This document shows, one piece after another, positions 46,930-56,711 of a stretch of 64,000 nucleotides of DNA. Made by a program: the position numbers and the translations under genes. Numbering within the stretch: position 1 is the stretch's first letter; the number at the start of each line of letters is the position of its first letter. The stretch is from Serratia sp. PL17 (lineage in GTDB: Bacteria; Pseudomonadota; Gammaproteobacteria; Enterobacterales; Enterobacteriaceae): positions 469,799 to 533,798 of the forward strand of contig NZ_JAFIBY010000003.1 in assembly GCF_017832355.1 (NCBI RefSeq). The letters run 5' to 3'. The notes beneath the pieces are model-generated. The model ran no database searches. It saw nothing but the letters and a program-made list of their open reading frames with translations, and was not told where the DNA came from.

Positions 46930-47951
46930 ACCGTCTAAGCCCGATAAATCAGGCCCGCTGGGCGCGTTTTCGCAGTAATCGTCGTGGCTATTGGTCACTG
47001 TGGATTTTTTTGGTGCTGTTTACTCTCAGCTTAGGTGCCAACCTGCTTGCCAACGACAGACCCTTGCTCGTCCGTTACGAAGGCCATGTGTATTTTCCGT
47101 TCATCTTTGACTACAGCGAGACCACCTTCGGCGGAGAACTGCATACCACTACCGATTACCAGGATCCGTTCGTAAAGCAACAGATAGACAACCACGGATG
47201 GGCCGTTTGGCCGCCAATTCGCTTCAGTTACGACACCATCAACTTCGCTACTGACGTGCCCTTCCCCTCGGCCCCTTCACGCCATAACCTGTTGGGCACC
47301 GACAGTAACGGCAGTGACGTGCTGGCCCGCGTACTGTATGGCTTTCGTATATCAATGCTGTTTGGGCTCGCGCTAACGCTATTCTCCAGCGTGATTGGTG
47401 TCTGTGTGGGCGCGATGCAAGGCTATTACGGCGGCCGCGTTGATCTGTGGGGCCAACGCTTTATTGAGGTGTGGTCAGGCATGCCGACGCTGTTTTTGAT
47501 CATCCTGCTGTCGAGCATCGTACAGCCCAATTTCTGGTGGTTGCTCGGTATTACCATTTTATTTGGCTGGATGAGCCTGGTGGGTGTGGTACGCGCCGAA
47601 TTCCTGCGCACCCGCAACTACGATTATATCCGCGCCGCGCGTGCCATGGGGGTAAAAGACAGGGTCATTATGTATCGCCATATGCTGCCCAATGCGATGG
47701 TGGCCATGTTGACCTTTTTACCCTTTATCCTGTGCGGCTCAATCACCACCCTGACCTCTCTCGATTTTCTTGGTTTCGGTCTGCCAATCGGCTCACCTTC
47801 ATTGGGTGAGCTGTTGCTGCAAGGAAAGAACAATCTTCAGGCACCCTGGCTCGGCATCACCGCATTCCTGGTGCTGGCAGTACTGCTGTCTCTTCTCATT
47901 TTTATCGGCGAAGCGGTTCGCGACGCCTTTGACCCCAGCAAGGCGCATTGA
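46926..47951 (+). CDS. yejE: Peptide ABC transporter permease YejE
   Basis: A 341-residue permease (E. coli 341) with a first helix at about residues 23-42, a long periplasmic segment (residues 45-130), then five helices. The EAA loop is [23 protein letters not shown]. It overlaps the yejB stop by 4 bp, so it is translationally coupled, and pairs with YejB in the membrane. Confidence 0.94.
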   Translation: MNRLSPINQARWARFRSNRRGYWSLWIFLVLFTLSLGANLLANDRPLLVRYEGHVYFPFIFDYSETTFGGELHTTTDYQDPFVKQQIDNHGWAVWPPIRFSYDTINFATDVPFPSAPSRHNLLGTDSNGSDVLARVLYGFRISMLFGLALTLFSSVIGVCVGAMQGYYGGRVDLWGQRFIEVWSGMPTLFLIILLSSIVQPNFWWLLGITILFGWMSLVGVVRAEFLRTRNYDYIRAARAMGVKDRVIMYRHMLPNAMVAMLTFLPFILCGSITTLTSLDFLGFGLPIGSPSLGELLLQGKNNLQAPWLGITAFLVLAVLLSLLIFIGEAVRDAFDPSKAH

Positions 47952-47952
47952 T

Positions 47953-49545
47953 ATGGCTAGCTCTCCTTTGCTTTCAATTCAGGATCTCAGCGTCGCTTTC
48001 CGCCAGGGAGGTCAACTGAATCCGGTGGTCAATGGCATTTCATTGCAGATAGAAAAAGCAGAAACGCTGGCACTGGTGGGTGAATCCGGCTCGGGCAAAA
48101 GCGTCACGGCTTTATCGATACTGCGCCTGCTGCCGTCGCCTCCCGTGATCTATACCGGCGGTGATATCCAGTTTAATGGCCATTCGTTACTGCATGCGCC
48201 AGAGGCCGAACTCCGCAAGGTCCGCGGTAACCAGATTTCGATGATTTTCCAGGAGCCGATGGTGTCGCTCAATCCATTGCACACGATTGAGAAACAGCTG
48301 ACGGAAGTGCTGGCGCTGCATCGCGGTATGCGACGCGACGTTGCGCGTGGTGAGGTTATCCAGTGTCTGGATCGCGTTGGTATCCGCAACGCTAAAGGCC
48401 GATTAAAAGACTACCCGCATCAACTTTCCGGCGGCGAACGTCAGCGGGTGATGATTGCCATGGCGGTGTTAACCCAGCCCAAACTGCTGATTGCCGATGA
48501 GCCCACTACCGCGCTCGATGTGACCATTCAGGCACAGATCCTGTCGTTATTGAAAGAGCTAAAGCAAGAGATGGGCATGGGGCTGCTGTTTATCACCCAC
48601 AATCTGAATATTGTGCGCCGCCTGGCGGACAATGTGGCCGTGATGCGCCATGGCCATTGCGTCGAACAAAACAGCCGCTCCAATCTGTTCAGCAAGCCAC
48701 AACACGCGTATACCCAGCAGTTGTTGGCGGCAGAAGATGTCGGTGTGCCATTACCGCTACCGGCAGATGCCGCGCCACTGCTGAAGGTGGAAAATCTGCA
48801 AGTCAGTTTCCCGATCAAACGCGGGCTGTTACGCCGTACGATTGATCACAATTACGCGCTGAAAGGGCTGAGTTTTGAATTAAGGGCGGGTGAAAGCATC
48901 GGCCTGGTGGGCGAATCTGGCTCAGGGAAAAGCACCACCGGGTTGGCGTTACTGCGCCTGCTGAACGCTGGCGGTGCGGTGTGGTTTAACGGTCAGCCGT
49001 TACACCAGTTCAACATGAAACAAATGCTGCCGTACCGTAGCCAAATGCAGATTGTGTTTCAGGATCCTTACTCTGCACTCAATCCGCGGCTGAATGTGCT
49101 GCAAATCATAGCCGAAGGGTTAGAGGTTCATCAGACGTTAAACGCCGAGCAACGAGAGCAACGGGTGATAGCTGTATTGCAGGAGGTCGGGCTGGATCCT
49201 GCCCTGCGCCACCGTTACCCGACCGAATTTTCCGGCGGGCAGCGTCAACGCATCGCCATCGCACGCGCGCTGATTTTACAGCCGCAGTTACTGATCCTGG
49301 ATGAGCCGACCTCGTCGTTGGACAAATCGGTACAGGCACAAATCCTGACGCTGTTGAAATCGCTGCAGCAACGCCACCGGCTGGCCTATCTGTTTATCAG
49401 TCATGATTTACAGGTGGTGCGTTCACTGTGCCATCAAGTGATTGTGCTGCGGCAGGGAGAGGTGGTCGAACAAGGTGACTGCCAGACGATCTTTACTTCG
49501 CCCGCCGCCGCTTACACGCAGCAACTGTTACAGTTGGCGGACTAG
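47953..49545 (+). CDS. yejF: Peptide ABC transporter dual ATPase YejF
   Basis: A 530-residue ATPase (E. coli 529) with two cassettes. First: GESGSGKSVTALSILRLL, LSGGERQRVMIAMAVL, LLIADEPTTALD. Second (from about residue 275): GESGSGKSTTGLALL, FSGGQRQRIAIARALI, LLILDEPTSSLD. Both look catalytically complete. It drives YejBE. The start is ATG 47953, one base after the yejE stop, not the longer frame at 47770 inside yejE. It is convergent with yejG (8-bp gap). Confidence 0.94.
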   Translation: MASSPLLSIQDLSVAFRQGGQLNPVVNGISLQIEKAETLALVGESGSGKSVTALSILRLLPSPPVIYTGGDIQFNGHSLLHAPEAELRKVRGNQISMIFQEPMVSLNPLHTIEKQLTEVLALHRGMRRDVARGEVIQCLDRVGIRNAKGRLKDYPHQLSGGERQRVMIAMAVLTQPKLLIADEPTTALDVTIQAQILSLLKELKQEMGMGLLFITHNLNIVRRLADNVAVMRHGHCVEQNSRSNLFSKPQHAYTQQLLAAEDVGVPLPLPADAAPLLKVENLQVSFPIKRGLLRRTIDHNYALKGLSFELRAGESIGLVGESGSGKSTTGLALLRLLNAGGAVWFNGQPLHQFNMKQMLPYRSQMQIVFQDPYSALNPRLNVLQIIAEGLEVHQTLNAEQREQRVIAVLQEVGLDPALRHRYPTEFSGGQRQRIAIARALILQPQLLILDEPTSSLDKSVQAQILTLLKSLQQRHRLAYLFISHDLQVVRSLCHQVIVLRQGEVVEQGDCQTIFTSPAAAYTQQLLQLAD

Positions 49546-49553
49546 CGACGGGA

Positions 49554-49898
49554 TCAGAATGGGTATTGGGCGCTCATAGGTTCAGCAATCGCAGCGCCTA
49601 CATTTTTTAAGCGGCACATGGTTGCGCTTTCGTCACAGCGTTGCACGAACAGGCAAGGTTGCCCTTCCCACTCCACAACGGCGCAATCCACCTGAATCTC
49701 TTGCAAAGACAGATTAAGCTGTTGCATAACCTGCCACGCATCAGCCCCTTCATGGCTGAGTAATTTCAGGCCAATCAGATTGTTATCTTCGTCTATTCCG
49801 CTGAGCGGAATGGGTTCAACCTTGATGCCGGTAAAACCTGATAGCCAACGATAACTTTGCGGCAAGCGATGCACTACCGAAAGTTGGATACTTTCCAC
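49554..49898 (-). CDS. yejG: Conserved protein YejG
   Basis: A 114-residue protein, the same length as E. coli Yej[35 protein letters not shown] is the family start. It is a small soluble protein of unknown function; loss or gain of E. coli YejG has been linked to aminoglycoside response (from memory). No catalytic motif is visible. Upstream on its strand is a 605-bp gap with a Fur box. Confidence 0.88.
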   Translation of the reverse strand: MESIQLSVVHRLPQSYRWLSGFTGIKVEPIPLSGIDEDNNLIGLKLLSHEGADAWQVMQQLNLSLQEIQVDCAVVEWEGQPCLFVQRCDESATMCRLKNVGAAIAEPMSAQYPF

Positions 49899-50241
49899 AT
49901 GAAATCCCTAGTTTGAAAAGATGAAACACTTTTTTCCTGACAGGCTTACTAAGTTATAGCCGCTGACTACCGACTCTGCCGCGTACAAATGTTATTTAAA
50001 TGTAAATTTGTCACGACTAATTAACTTAGGCCTGCGCGTGCTGATGTCATGGTGTTTTCATGCGCCGTGCGGTGTCGTTTCACGGCATTTTGCGACTCAG
50101 CTCTCATTTTTGCGTTATATGTAACCCTTTCCCGTCCCGATCACAACTCTTTTTTCTTGCAATACGGCTACTTTTTGCTCTTTATAATTTTACATTGCAG
50201 AAACATTTAACCTCGAACATCAGAAGGTCACAATGAGATAA

Positions 50242-50260
50242 CTCATTGATTATCATTATC
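50242..50260. promoter_or_regulatory. Fur box without an obvious target gene
   Basis: Read on the minus strand this is GATAATGATAATCAATGAG, matching 16 of 19 bases of the Fur consensus GATAATGATAATCATTATC. It lies about 340 bp upstream of yejG on its strand and about 240 bp before the bcr stop on the other. No iron gene flanks it. Confidence 0.7.
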
Positions 50261-50455
50261 GTTAAATCAAATTAAGCGTAATTTCCAGACAAAACATACC
50301 GCGTTACACCCTGCGGTTCTCCGGCATAGAACGAGCCTTATTTTTAACAAAAAAAACACAGCCCTCTCAGCGCACATTTAATTAGCACGCTGATGCTTAG
50401 CAGCCAGTTTTTTTGCCATTGGATATTTGAGAAGGGAGAGGACGGAAAGTTTACC

Positions 50456-50492
50456 CCACTCAAGCCCACATTTGTTGAGACCTTGAGTGGGG
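50456..50492 (-). terminator. Long hairpin past the bcr stop
   Basis: An 11-bp stem CCCCACTCAAG/CTTGAGTGGGG with a 15-base loop; on the minus strand TAAACTTT follows. It is probably the terminator of the rsuA-bcr unit. Confidence 0.6.
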
Positions 50493-50503
50493 GTATAATC
50501 ACA

Positions 50504-51730
50504 TTACGGGGTAGCAGGCGAGGCTTTATGCCGTGGTCGGCTGGCATACAAATAGAACAGCACGGCAACGATACTGCACAACGCCATGGAGGAAACCATT
50601 GGCCATGCGCTCTTGCCCGGAGCCATAGCCAACACTGCCCCCACTAGTGCACCGATACTGAAACGCAGCGTCCCGGCCAGTGAAGAGGCCGTACCCGCCA
50701 TATGCGGAAAATCATCCAGGATCACCGCCATGGCGTTTGATGAGATCATCGCGATACAGCCCAGATACACCGCAACGCCAATGACCAGCGCCCAGAAACC
50801 CAAGCCCACGGCACTCACCGCCAACAACCATAACCCCATCGCCAACTGAACAAACAGCCCCAGACGGAACATCTTGACCGCCCCCAGTCGCCTGACATTG
50901 CGGCTGTTGACCAACGTTGTCAGGAACAAAAACACAATGTTCAACGCAAAATAGTAGCCAAAGTGTTGTGGTGAAACGTTATTCAGTTCGATATACACAA
51001 ACGGCCCGGCGCTGAGAAACGAGAACATACCGGCAAAGGAGAAGGCGCTGGCAAGCATATAGCTCAACACTCGCTTGTGGCGGAACAATGAACCGAAGTT
51101 GCCTAACGTGGTACGCAGATGGAATTTCTGCCGCCGCTCTTTGGGCAGCGTCTCCTTGATGAAGAACGCAACCAACAGCGAGCCGATCAGAGCTGCCGCA
51201 CCCATCGTCCAGAAAATCGCATGCCAGCTGAACCACAACAGCAACGCACCGCCGATCATCGGGGCAAGCAGTGGGGCTATGGTCATCACCAGAATGACAA
51301 ACGACATCATGCGCGAGAACTCATCCTTGGTGAACATATCGCGCATCAGGGCATTTATCACCACGCTGGCCGCCGCAGCCGACAGCCCGTGCAGGAAGCG
51401 CAGGTTGATCAGTTGATCGATCGACTGCGCCATCGCACAGGCTCCGCCGGCAATGGCGAAGATCAGCGTTCCCCACAGGATCACCGGTTTGCGGCCAATG
51501 CTGTCCGACATCGGTCCGTAGAACAGCTGCCCCAAAGCAAAACCGAGCATATAGGCGCTGAGCGTCATCTGCACGCTACCCGACTCTACGCCGAACTGTT
51601 TAGCAATCACCGGCATGCTGGGCAGGTACATGTCGATAGCCAACGGCATCAACATGGACAGCAGGCCCAGAATAAAAATCAAACCGAGGTGAGATGACCG
51701 GTTCTGTAGCACGTTCGACGACTCCTTCAT
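50504..51730 (-). CDS. bcr: Bicyclomycin resistance / multidrug MFS transporter
   Basis: A 408-residue DHA1 transporter (E. coli Bcr 396) with 12 helices. [16 protein letters not shown] and [31 protein letters not shown] (motif A) are clear, and [31 protein letters not shown] matches Bcr. It exports bicyclomycin, sulfonamides and cysteine in E. coli. It is 21 bp past rsuA on the same strand and probably co-transcribed with it. Confidence 0.93.
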   Translation of the reverse strand: MKESSNVLQNRSSHLGLIFILGLLSMLMPLAIDMYLPSMPVIAKQFGVESGSVQMTLSAYMLGFALGQLFYGPMSDSIGRKPVILWGTLIFAIAGGACAMAQSIDQLINLRFLHGLSAAAASVVINALMRDMFTKDEFSRMMSFVILVMTIAPLLAPMIGGALLLWFSWHAIFWTMGAAALIGSLLVAFFIKETLPKERRQKFHLRTTLGNFGSLFRHKRVLSYMLASAFSFAGMFSFLSAGPFVYIELNNVSPQHFGYYFALNIVFLFLTTLVNSRNVRRLGAVKMFRLGLFVQLAMGLWLLAVSAVGLGFWALVIGVAVYLGCIAMISSNAMAVILDDFPHMAGTASSLAGTLRFSIGALVGAVLAMAPGKSAWPMVSSMALCSIVAVLFYLYASRPRHKASPATP

Positions 51731-51751
51731 CAGCCGTAGTGTAATAATGAA

Positions 51752-52465
51752 TTAATCCTGCAGATGCGGTGCACCCACGCTGGCAATTTCTTCTTCGGTC
51801 AATGGACGGTATTCGCCCTCAGCCAAATCGTCATCCATCACGATGGCACCGATACGTTCACGATGCAGCTCGAGAACGCGGTTACCGACTGCCGCAAACA
51901 TACGTTTAACCTGGTGATAACGCCCTTCGCTGATGGTCAAACGCACCAGTTTGTCTTCAATTTTTTCCAGTTGCGCAGGCCGTGTCAGATCTTTTTCGTT
52001 ATGCAGCTGCACACCTTCAGCAAATTGCTGCGCAGTATCGTCCGCCAGTGGATGTTCCAGCGTCACCAAATAGGTTTTTTCACAATGATGCTTTGGCGAG
52101 GTAATACGGTGTGACCATTGACCGTCATCGGTCATCAGCACCAAACCGGTGGTATCAATGTCCAGGCGGCCAGCAGCATGAAGCTTGTAGGCAACCGGCT
52201 CATCGAGAAAATACAGCACCGTCGGGTGATCGGGATCGTCTGTAGAACAGACGTAACCCTGTGGTTTGTTCAGCATAAAGTAACGTGGGCCGTTCTGACG
52301 CTGCAGAGGATTACCGTCAAACGCCACTTCCTGCTCCGGCGTCAACTTAAGTGCGCCGCTCTTCACCACTTCACCGTCCACGGTGACGCGTTTTGCCCGA
52401 AGTTCACGCGCTACCAGCGCGCGGCTAACACCTAACTGTTGAGATAAAAACTTGTCCAGTCGCAT
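51752..52465 (-). CDS. rsuA: 16S rRNA pseudouridine(516) synthase RsuA
   Basis: A 237-residue enzyme (E. coli 231) that makes pseudouridine 516 in 16S rRNA. Residues 1-60 are an S4 RNA-binding domain ([37 protein letters not shown]). The catalytic Asp is in [15 protein letters not shown], and the C-terminus carries [26 protein letters not shown]. The start is set at 52465 by the S4 domain; the frame to 52753 adds nearly 100 residues with no homology. It is divergent from radD. Confidence 0.94.
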   Translation of the reverse strand: MRLDKFLSQQLGVSRALVARELRAKRVTVDGEVVKSGALKLTPEQEVAFDGNPLQRQNGPRYFMLNKPQGYVCSTDDPDHPTVLYFLDEPVAYKLHAAGRLDIDTTGLVLMTDDGQWSHRITSPKHHCEKTYLVTLEHPLADDTAQQFAEGVQLHNEKDLTRPAQLEKIEDKLVRLTISEGRYHQVKRMFAAVGNRVLELHRERIGAIVMDDDLAEGEYRPLTEEEIASVGAPHLQD

Positions 52466-52773
52466 TGAATCTGCTTTGCCTGTCGTTGTTATGATCGCAT
52501 TGATCGTATTGCTAAAATATGACACCCGCAGTTGCACCAAATGCAACAGGGCAGGATCGAAGGGGGGGAAACAGCGATTACTGTCACACGAGTATAGCGG
52601 CGGAAACGGCCCCCTGACAGAGGTAATTTCCACATGTCTCGCACCGCGAGCGCTCAGAAGGCATAATATAGAAATTATTTGGCCGTCAGGGGAGTAAAAT
52701 GTCACTGTTTTTTTGGGTTCAGATGTTACAAAACCTGTTCCTGACAGCCCCAATCAATTCAAGGCGTTAATTT
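52466..52773. promoter_or_regulatory. Divergent rsuA / radD promoter region
   Basis: A 308-bp gap. The radD side (52660-52773) is AT-rich; the ribosome site GGCGTTAATTT before the radD ATG is weak. No LexA box is seen although RadD is a repair protein. Confidence 0.35.
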
Positions 52774-54531
52774 ATGGCCTTTACTCTACGCCCCTATCAG
52801 TTGGAAGCCGTCGAAGCCACCATCAAACATTTCCGCCAGCATCCGCAACCGGCGCTGATCGTGCTGCCAACCGGCGCGGGCAAAAGCCTGGTGATTGCCG
52901 AACTGGCGAAACGCGCTCGCGGCCGCGTCTTGGTGCTGGCCCACGTAAAGGAACTCGTGGCACAAAACCACGCTAAATACTGCGCCTATGGGCTGGATGC
53001 AGATATCTTTGCTGCCGGGCTACAGCAAAAGGACAGTGCCGGTAAGGTGGTGTTCGGCAGCGTCCAGTCTGTGGCGCGTAACTTGCCGCTGTTCGACGGC
53101 GCCTTTTCCCTGCTGATTATCGACGAATGTCACCGCATCAGCGACGATGACGACAGCCAATACCAACAGATTATCCAGCATCTGCAAAAAACCAATCCGC
53201 AGTTACGCCTGCTGGGCCTGACTGCAACCCCTTACCGGCTGGGCAAAGGCTGGATTTATCAGTACCACTATCATGGTATTACTCGCGGCGATGCCAGCAG
53301 CCTGTTTCGCGACTGCATTTATGAGTTGCCGCTGCGTTATATGATCAAGAATGGCTATTTGGTCCCGCCGGAACGGCTGGATATGCCCATCGTACAGTAT
53401 GATTTCAGCCGCCTGGAGGCCAGAAGCAACGGATTGTTCAGTGAAGTTGACCTGAACCGTGAGCTAAAACAACAAAATCGCATCACGCCACACATCATCA
53501 GCCAGATCGTTGAATACGCTGAAACCCGCAAGGGAGTGATGATTTTTGCCTCCACCGTTGAACACGCACGTGAAATTCACGGCTTGCTGCCAGCGGGCGA
53601 AGCCGCACTGGTCAGCGCCGAAACCCCTGCCGCCGAGCGTGATGCACTGATTGAGGCGTTCAAACAGCAACAGTTGCGCTATTTGGTCAATGTGGCGGTG
53701 TTAACCACCGGTTTTGATGCACCGCACGTCGATCTGATCGCCATCTTGCGCCCGACGGAATCCGTCAGCCTGTATCAACAAATTGTCGGGCGTGGGCTGC
53801 GGTTATCACCCGGTAAAGAGGATTGTCTGATCCTCGATTATGCCGGTAATCCACACGATCTGTTCACGCCGGAAGTGGGCGTCAGTAAGCCACACAGTGA
53901 TAGCCAACCGGTACAGGTGTTCTGTCCCGGCTGCGGTTTCGCCAACCTGTTTTGGGGCAAATGCACCGAGAATGGCGATATCATCGAACACTACGGGCGC
54001 CGCTGCCAAGGCTGGCTGGAGGACGATGAAGGCCATCGCGAGCAATGCGACTACCGTTTCCGCTTCAAAATTTGCCCGCACTGCGGCGCAGAAAACGACA
54101 TTGCGGCCCGCCGCTGCCACCAGTGCCAAGAGGTGTTAGTCGATCCCGATGATATGCTGAAGGCAGCGCTGAAATTAAAAGATGCTCTGGTGCTACGCTG
54201 TGGCGGCATGGAATTGCAAAGCGGTCGCGATGAAAAAGGCGAATGGTTGAAGGCCACCTATTACGACGAAGAGGGCACCAGCACCGGTGAACGTTTCCGG
54301 TTACAGACACCGGCGCAGCGTAAAGCCTTCGAGATGCTGTTCTTACGCCCCCACCAGCGCGCACCGGGGGTGCCGTTCAGTTGGCAAACGGCTGCCGACG
54401 TGCTGGCTCAACAAACATTGCTGCGCCATCCGGATTTCGTGGTGGCACGCAAGCGCGGGCAATTCTGGCAGGTGCGGGAAAAAGTGTTCGATTATCAAGG
54501 CCGCTTCCGCCGTGCCAATGAACTGTATTGA
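52774..54531 (+). CDS. radD: DNA repair helicase-like protein RadD (YejH)
   Basis: A 585-residue superfamily 2 protein (E. coli RadD 586). Walker A is LPTGAGKS with the key Lys at residue 37; the DEAD-box motif reads [13 protein letters not shown] is motif III and QIVGRGLR motif VI. A zinc-binding part follows with cysteines in [14 protein letters not shown] and CPHCGAEND...CHQCQ. RadD works with RecA and single-strand-binding protein in recombination and repair of double-strand breaks. Confidence 0.94.
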   Translation: MAFTLRPYQLEAVEATIKHFRQHPQPALIVLPTGAGKSLVIAELAKRARGRVLVLAHVKELVAQNHAKYCAYGLDADIFAAGLQQKDSAGKVVFGSVQSVARNLPLFDGAFSLLIIDECHRISDDDDSQYQQIIQHLQKTNPQLRLLGLTATPYRLGKGWIYQYHYHGITRGDASSLFRDCIYELPLRYMIKNGYLVPPERLDMPIVQYDFSRLEARSNGLFSEVDLNRELKQQNRITPHIISQIVEYAETRKGVMIFASTVEHAREIHGLLPAGEAALVSAETPAAERDALIEAFKQQQLRYLVNVAVLTTGFDAPHVDLIAILRPTESVSLYQQIVGRGLRLSPGKEDCLILDYAGNPHDLFTPEVGVSKPHSDSQPVQVFCPGCGFANLFWGKCTENGDIIEHYGRRCQGWLEDDEGHREQCDYRFRFKICPHCGAENDIAARRCHQCQEVLVDPDDMLKAALKLKDALVLRCGGMELQSGRDEKGEWLKATYYDEEGTSTGERFRLQTPAQRKAFEMLFLRPHQRAPGVPFSWQTAADVLAQQTLLRHPDFVVARKRGQFWQVREKVFDYQGRFRRANELY

Positions 54532-54737
54532 TGTTGGTTGCAGGCACATCGGGTAGGTTTCCATTGCCCTGTGGCCGGCTTTCCGTTAAAATGCCGCCCG
54601 CTTTGCCTGGGTTCGCCCGGCGCTAAAGCAGGTTATACCTTACGCATTACAGGCTAGCGTCTGGACGGCAACGGGTAAATCGAACTTGCTACTGGGTCGC
54701 CTGTAGCAGGGTAAATTTTCTTTTAAGAGAAAAAACA
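54532..54737 (+). promoter_or_regulatory. Upstream region of rplY
   Basis: A 206-bp gap. A GC-rich dyad lies near 54598-54625 (GCCTGGGTTCGCCCGGC). The leader ends TTTTAAGAGAAAAAACA, the L25 ribosome site. In E. coli L25 represses its own mRNA through a leader structure; the dyad here may serve this but I cannot fold it reliably. Confidence 0.35.
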
Positions 54738-55022
54738 ATGTTCACTATCAATGTAGAAGTACGTAAAGACCAGGGTAAGGGTGCGAGCCGCCGCCTGCGT
54801 GCAGCAAATAAATTCCCAGCTATCGTTTACGGTGGCGAAGAAGCTCCAGTTTCCATCGAGCTGGACCATGATTCTGTTAAGAACATGGAAGCCAAAGCAG
54901 AATTCTACAGCGAAGCTGTAACTCTGGTTATCGACGGTAAAGAAACCAAAGTTAAAGTTCAGGCTGTACAGCGTCACCCGTTCAAGCCGAAGCTGACCCA
55001 CATCGACTTCGTTCGCGCGTAA
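54738..55022 (+). CDS. rplY: 50S ribosomal protein L25
   Basis: A 94-residue ribosomal protein, the same length as E. coli L25, that binds 5S r[37 protein letters not shown] and [21 protein letters not shown] are near identical to the family. It is the short form, without the CTC domain. A strong bidirectional terminator follows. Confidence 0.98.
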   Translation: MFTINVEVRKDQGKGASRRLRAANKFPAIVYGGEEAPVSIELDHDSVKNMEAKAEFYSEAVTLVIDGKETKVKVQAVQRHPFKPKLTHIDFVRA

Positions 55023-55057
55023 TCGCAACGTATTCGAGCTTTTCGGGACGCCGAAGT

Positions 55058-55085
55058 AAAAAACGCCGCAATTGCGGCGTTTTTT
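55058..55085. terminator. Bidirectional terminator between rplY and yejK
   Basis: AAAAAACGCCGCAA/TTGCGGCGTTTTTT is a perfect 14-bp dyad between convergent genes. Confidence 0.95.
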
Positions 55086-55106
55086 ATTGTCTGCGATCCG
55101 GCGACA

Positions 55107-56117
55107 TCATTTGTTGCCGCTGTTCAACCGACGCTGTAACTGATCGCGCAGGTTCGGCGGCGTGCCTTTGATCGTCAATGTGTCAGTGGCCGCATCCCAG
55201 AAAACGCGCTCCCCCAACAACATGGCGTCAAAGTTCATGCTGATACCGCCGCCGCTGCCGGCAAATTTAGTCAACTGGCGCAGCGTACCGCGATCGGCAG
55301 GGAAGCTGTCTTCCAACTGATAACCCTGCTCGCTGGAGAACTGCATAAAGTCTTTTTCGCCTACCGGCGCGATCTCTTTCGACAGTTCTTGCAGTTCAAT
55401 CTCTTCACCCGCCTGCAACTGTTCATTGCAATAGCTGTAAACCTGCTGACGCACCGACTGACGCTCGTTTTTATCCAACTGCGCGTCGGCGCAATAGTCA
55501 TCAACGGCCTGCAGTAAACCCCGGTTTTGGGCCTTGGTGTCCAACCCTTCAGACGCCGCCAGGAAGTCCATGAAGAAATCGGAGACCTTACGGCCTACGC
55601 GCCCTTTCAGGAACGTCAGATAGCGGGTCGATTCTGGATTGGTTTCCCACTCGGTCAGATCGATACGCGCCACGATATCGGCATGATTGATATCCAGATA
55701 ATGGGTGGTGTTGATATCCAGCTCTTCATTTACACGCGAACTGTTACGGCTGTTCAGCACCGCGATCAGCAAGTACTCCACTGCCAGGTAACGGTACTGG
55801 CCGAACAGCACTACGCCACCTTCAGCAAACGGATACTTGGCCAGTTCATCGCGCAGACGGCCCGTCGCCGCACGGCTGAAAGCCAGAAAGTCCTTATCTT
55901 CCTTCCGGCAGGTGCGCAGCGCATCCGCCAGCTCACTGCCTTCATTGAACAGGCCATAGGCCTTGCTCTTGGCACTGTAGACACGGTGCAGCTCTTCCAT
56001 CATCTCTTCCACCGCCGCATTGGTGGGAAGCAGAGAGTCGCGCAGCACTACGTCCAGCGTTTGTTCGTCGCGTTTGACCAACTGGTGCAGAGCGATCTGG
56101 TCGATATCCAGACTCAT
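55107..56117 (-). CDS. yejK: Nucleoid-associated protein YejK (NdpA)
   Basis: A 336-residue protein (E. coli 335) of the NdpA family found with nucleoid DNA. It starts [31 protein letters not shown] and ends [14 protein letters not shown]. The role is not settled; related 37-kDa proteins bind DNA and affect topoisomerases. AGGAGGAATTACC precedes the ATG, an excellent ribosome site. Confidence 0.93.
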   Translation of the reverse strand: MSLDIDQIALHQLVKRDEQTLDVVLRDSLLPTNAAVEEMMEELHRVYSAKSKAYGLFNEGSELADALRTCRKEDKDFLAFSRAATGRLRDELAKYPFAEGGVVLFGQYRYLAVEYLLIAVLNSRNSSRVNEELDINTTHYLDINHADIVARIDLTEWETNPESTRYLTFLKGRVGRKVSDFFMDFLAASEGLDTKAQNRGLLQAVDDYCADAQLDKNERQSVRQQVYSYCNEQLQAGEEIELQELSKEIAPVGEKDFMQFSSEQGYQLEDSFPADRGTLRQLTKFAGSGGGISMNFDAMLLGERVFWDAATDTLTIKGTPPNLRDQLQRRLNSGNK

Positions 56118-56474
56118 GGTAATTCCTCCTGTTCTTTAGCCGCGTATTCAAACACTGAAGTCCCCGCCCTGCAACTTTTAAGACCGGTAAAAAGGTGAAA
56201 TTGAACGGGCAATTTCCCAGGGTATTGGCGCTGCCGCAAGACGAAAAAGGTGGGAGTCCTGATGAACGCAGGCCAGTTCGTTGTTGTTGGGCTAAGGCTG
56301 ATAGGTGCAGATTTGAACGCTGCGTGCAGGGGGAGATCCCTCAGACGATACGAGGAATCCAAAATAGCCGGCACTGCTGATGCACCAAGTATGAAGGGGA
56401 TCGATAAAAGAGCGGAAAATCACTGCCCTATACGGTAAGATATGGGACTTTGTCAGGCTACGAAGCGCAATTTT
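56118..56474. promoter_or_regulatory. Divergent yejK / yejL region
   Basis: A 357-bp gap with no convincing gene; the frames across it have no family look or ribosome site. The yejL half holds the likely promoter (TATACGG-type hexamers near 56425-56450). Nothing else was identified. Confidence 0.35.
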
Positions 56475-56702
56475 ATGCCACAATCATCCCGTTACAGTGA
56501 CGAACACGTTGAACAGCTGCTCTCTGAGCTGGTTAATGTTCTGGAAAAACACCATACTCCCACCGATCTCTCTCTGATGGTGCTGGGCAACATGGTAACT
56601 AATCTGATCAACACCAGTGTTGCTCCCGCGCAGCGGAAAACATTGGCAAGATCGTTTGCAGAAGCTCTGCAAGCTTCTATTCGTGAAGATAAAGCGCATT
56701 AA
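56475..56702 (+). CDS. yejL: Conserved small protein YejL
   Basis: A 75-residue protein, the same length as E. coli YejL (UPF0352). [44 protein letters not shown] is the family core, an all-helical dimer. The function is unknown. The ATG at 56475 fits the family start; the earlier in-frame ATG at 56442 would add 11 unrelated residues. yejM follows after 9 bp, so they are co-transcribed. Confidence 0.92.
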   Translation: MPQSSRYSDEHVEQLLSELVNVLEKHHTPTDLSLMVLGNMVTNLINTSVAPAQRKTLARSFAEALQASIREDKAH

Positions 56703-56711
56703 TAAATAATT

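Larger units (their letters stand above)
49899..50503. promoter_or_regulatory. 605-bp gene-free gap between yejG and bcr
   Basis: No supported ORF. It is AT-rich around 50100-50300. It holds a strong Fur-box-like sequence at 50242-50260. On the plus strand a small GCTG-CAGC hairpin with a following T-run (about 50386-50412) could end a short transcript. Near bcr, CCCCACTCAAG/CTTGAGTGGGG (50456-50492) is a hairpin past the bcr stop. A 28-codon minus-strand ORF (starting MRAESQNAVKRH) lies between the Fur box and yejG, without a good ribosome site. Confidence 0.5.

Noticed and set aside
47770..47952. 61-codon N-terminal extension of yejF inside yejE
   Set aside because: The family start MASSPLLSIQDLSVAF at 47953 fits; the extension is yejE in another frame.
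50242..50412. RyhB small RNA in the Fur-box gap
   Set aside because: The conserved RyhB core around CACATTGCTTCCAG is not found; only the Fur box and a weak hairpin are present.
50393..50647. 84-codon plus-strand ORF running into bcr antisense
   Set aside because: Its end is antisense to bcr and its start lies in a small hairpin; no ribosome site.
52466..52753. 96-residue N-terminal extension of rsuA
   Set aside because: The S4 domain begins at 52465 and the extension has no homology or ribosome site.
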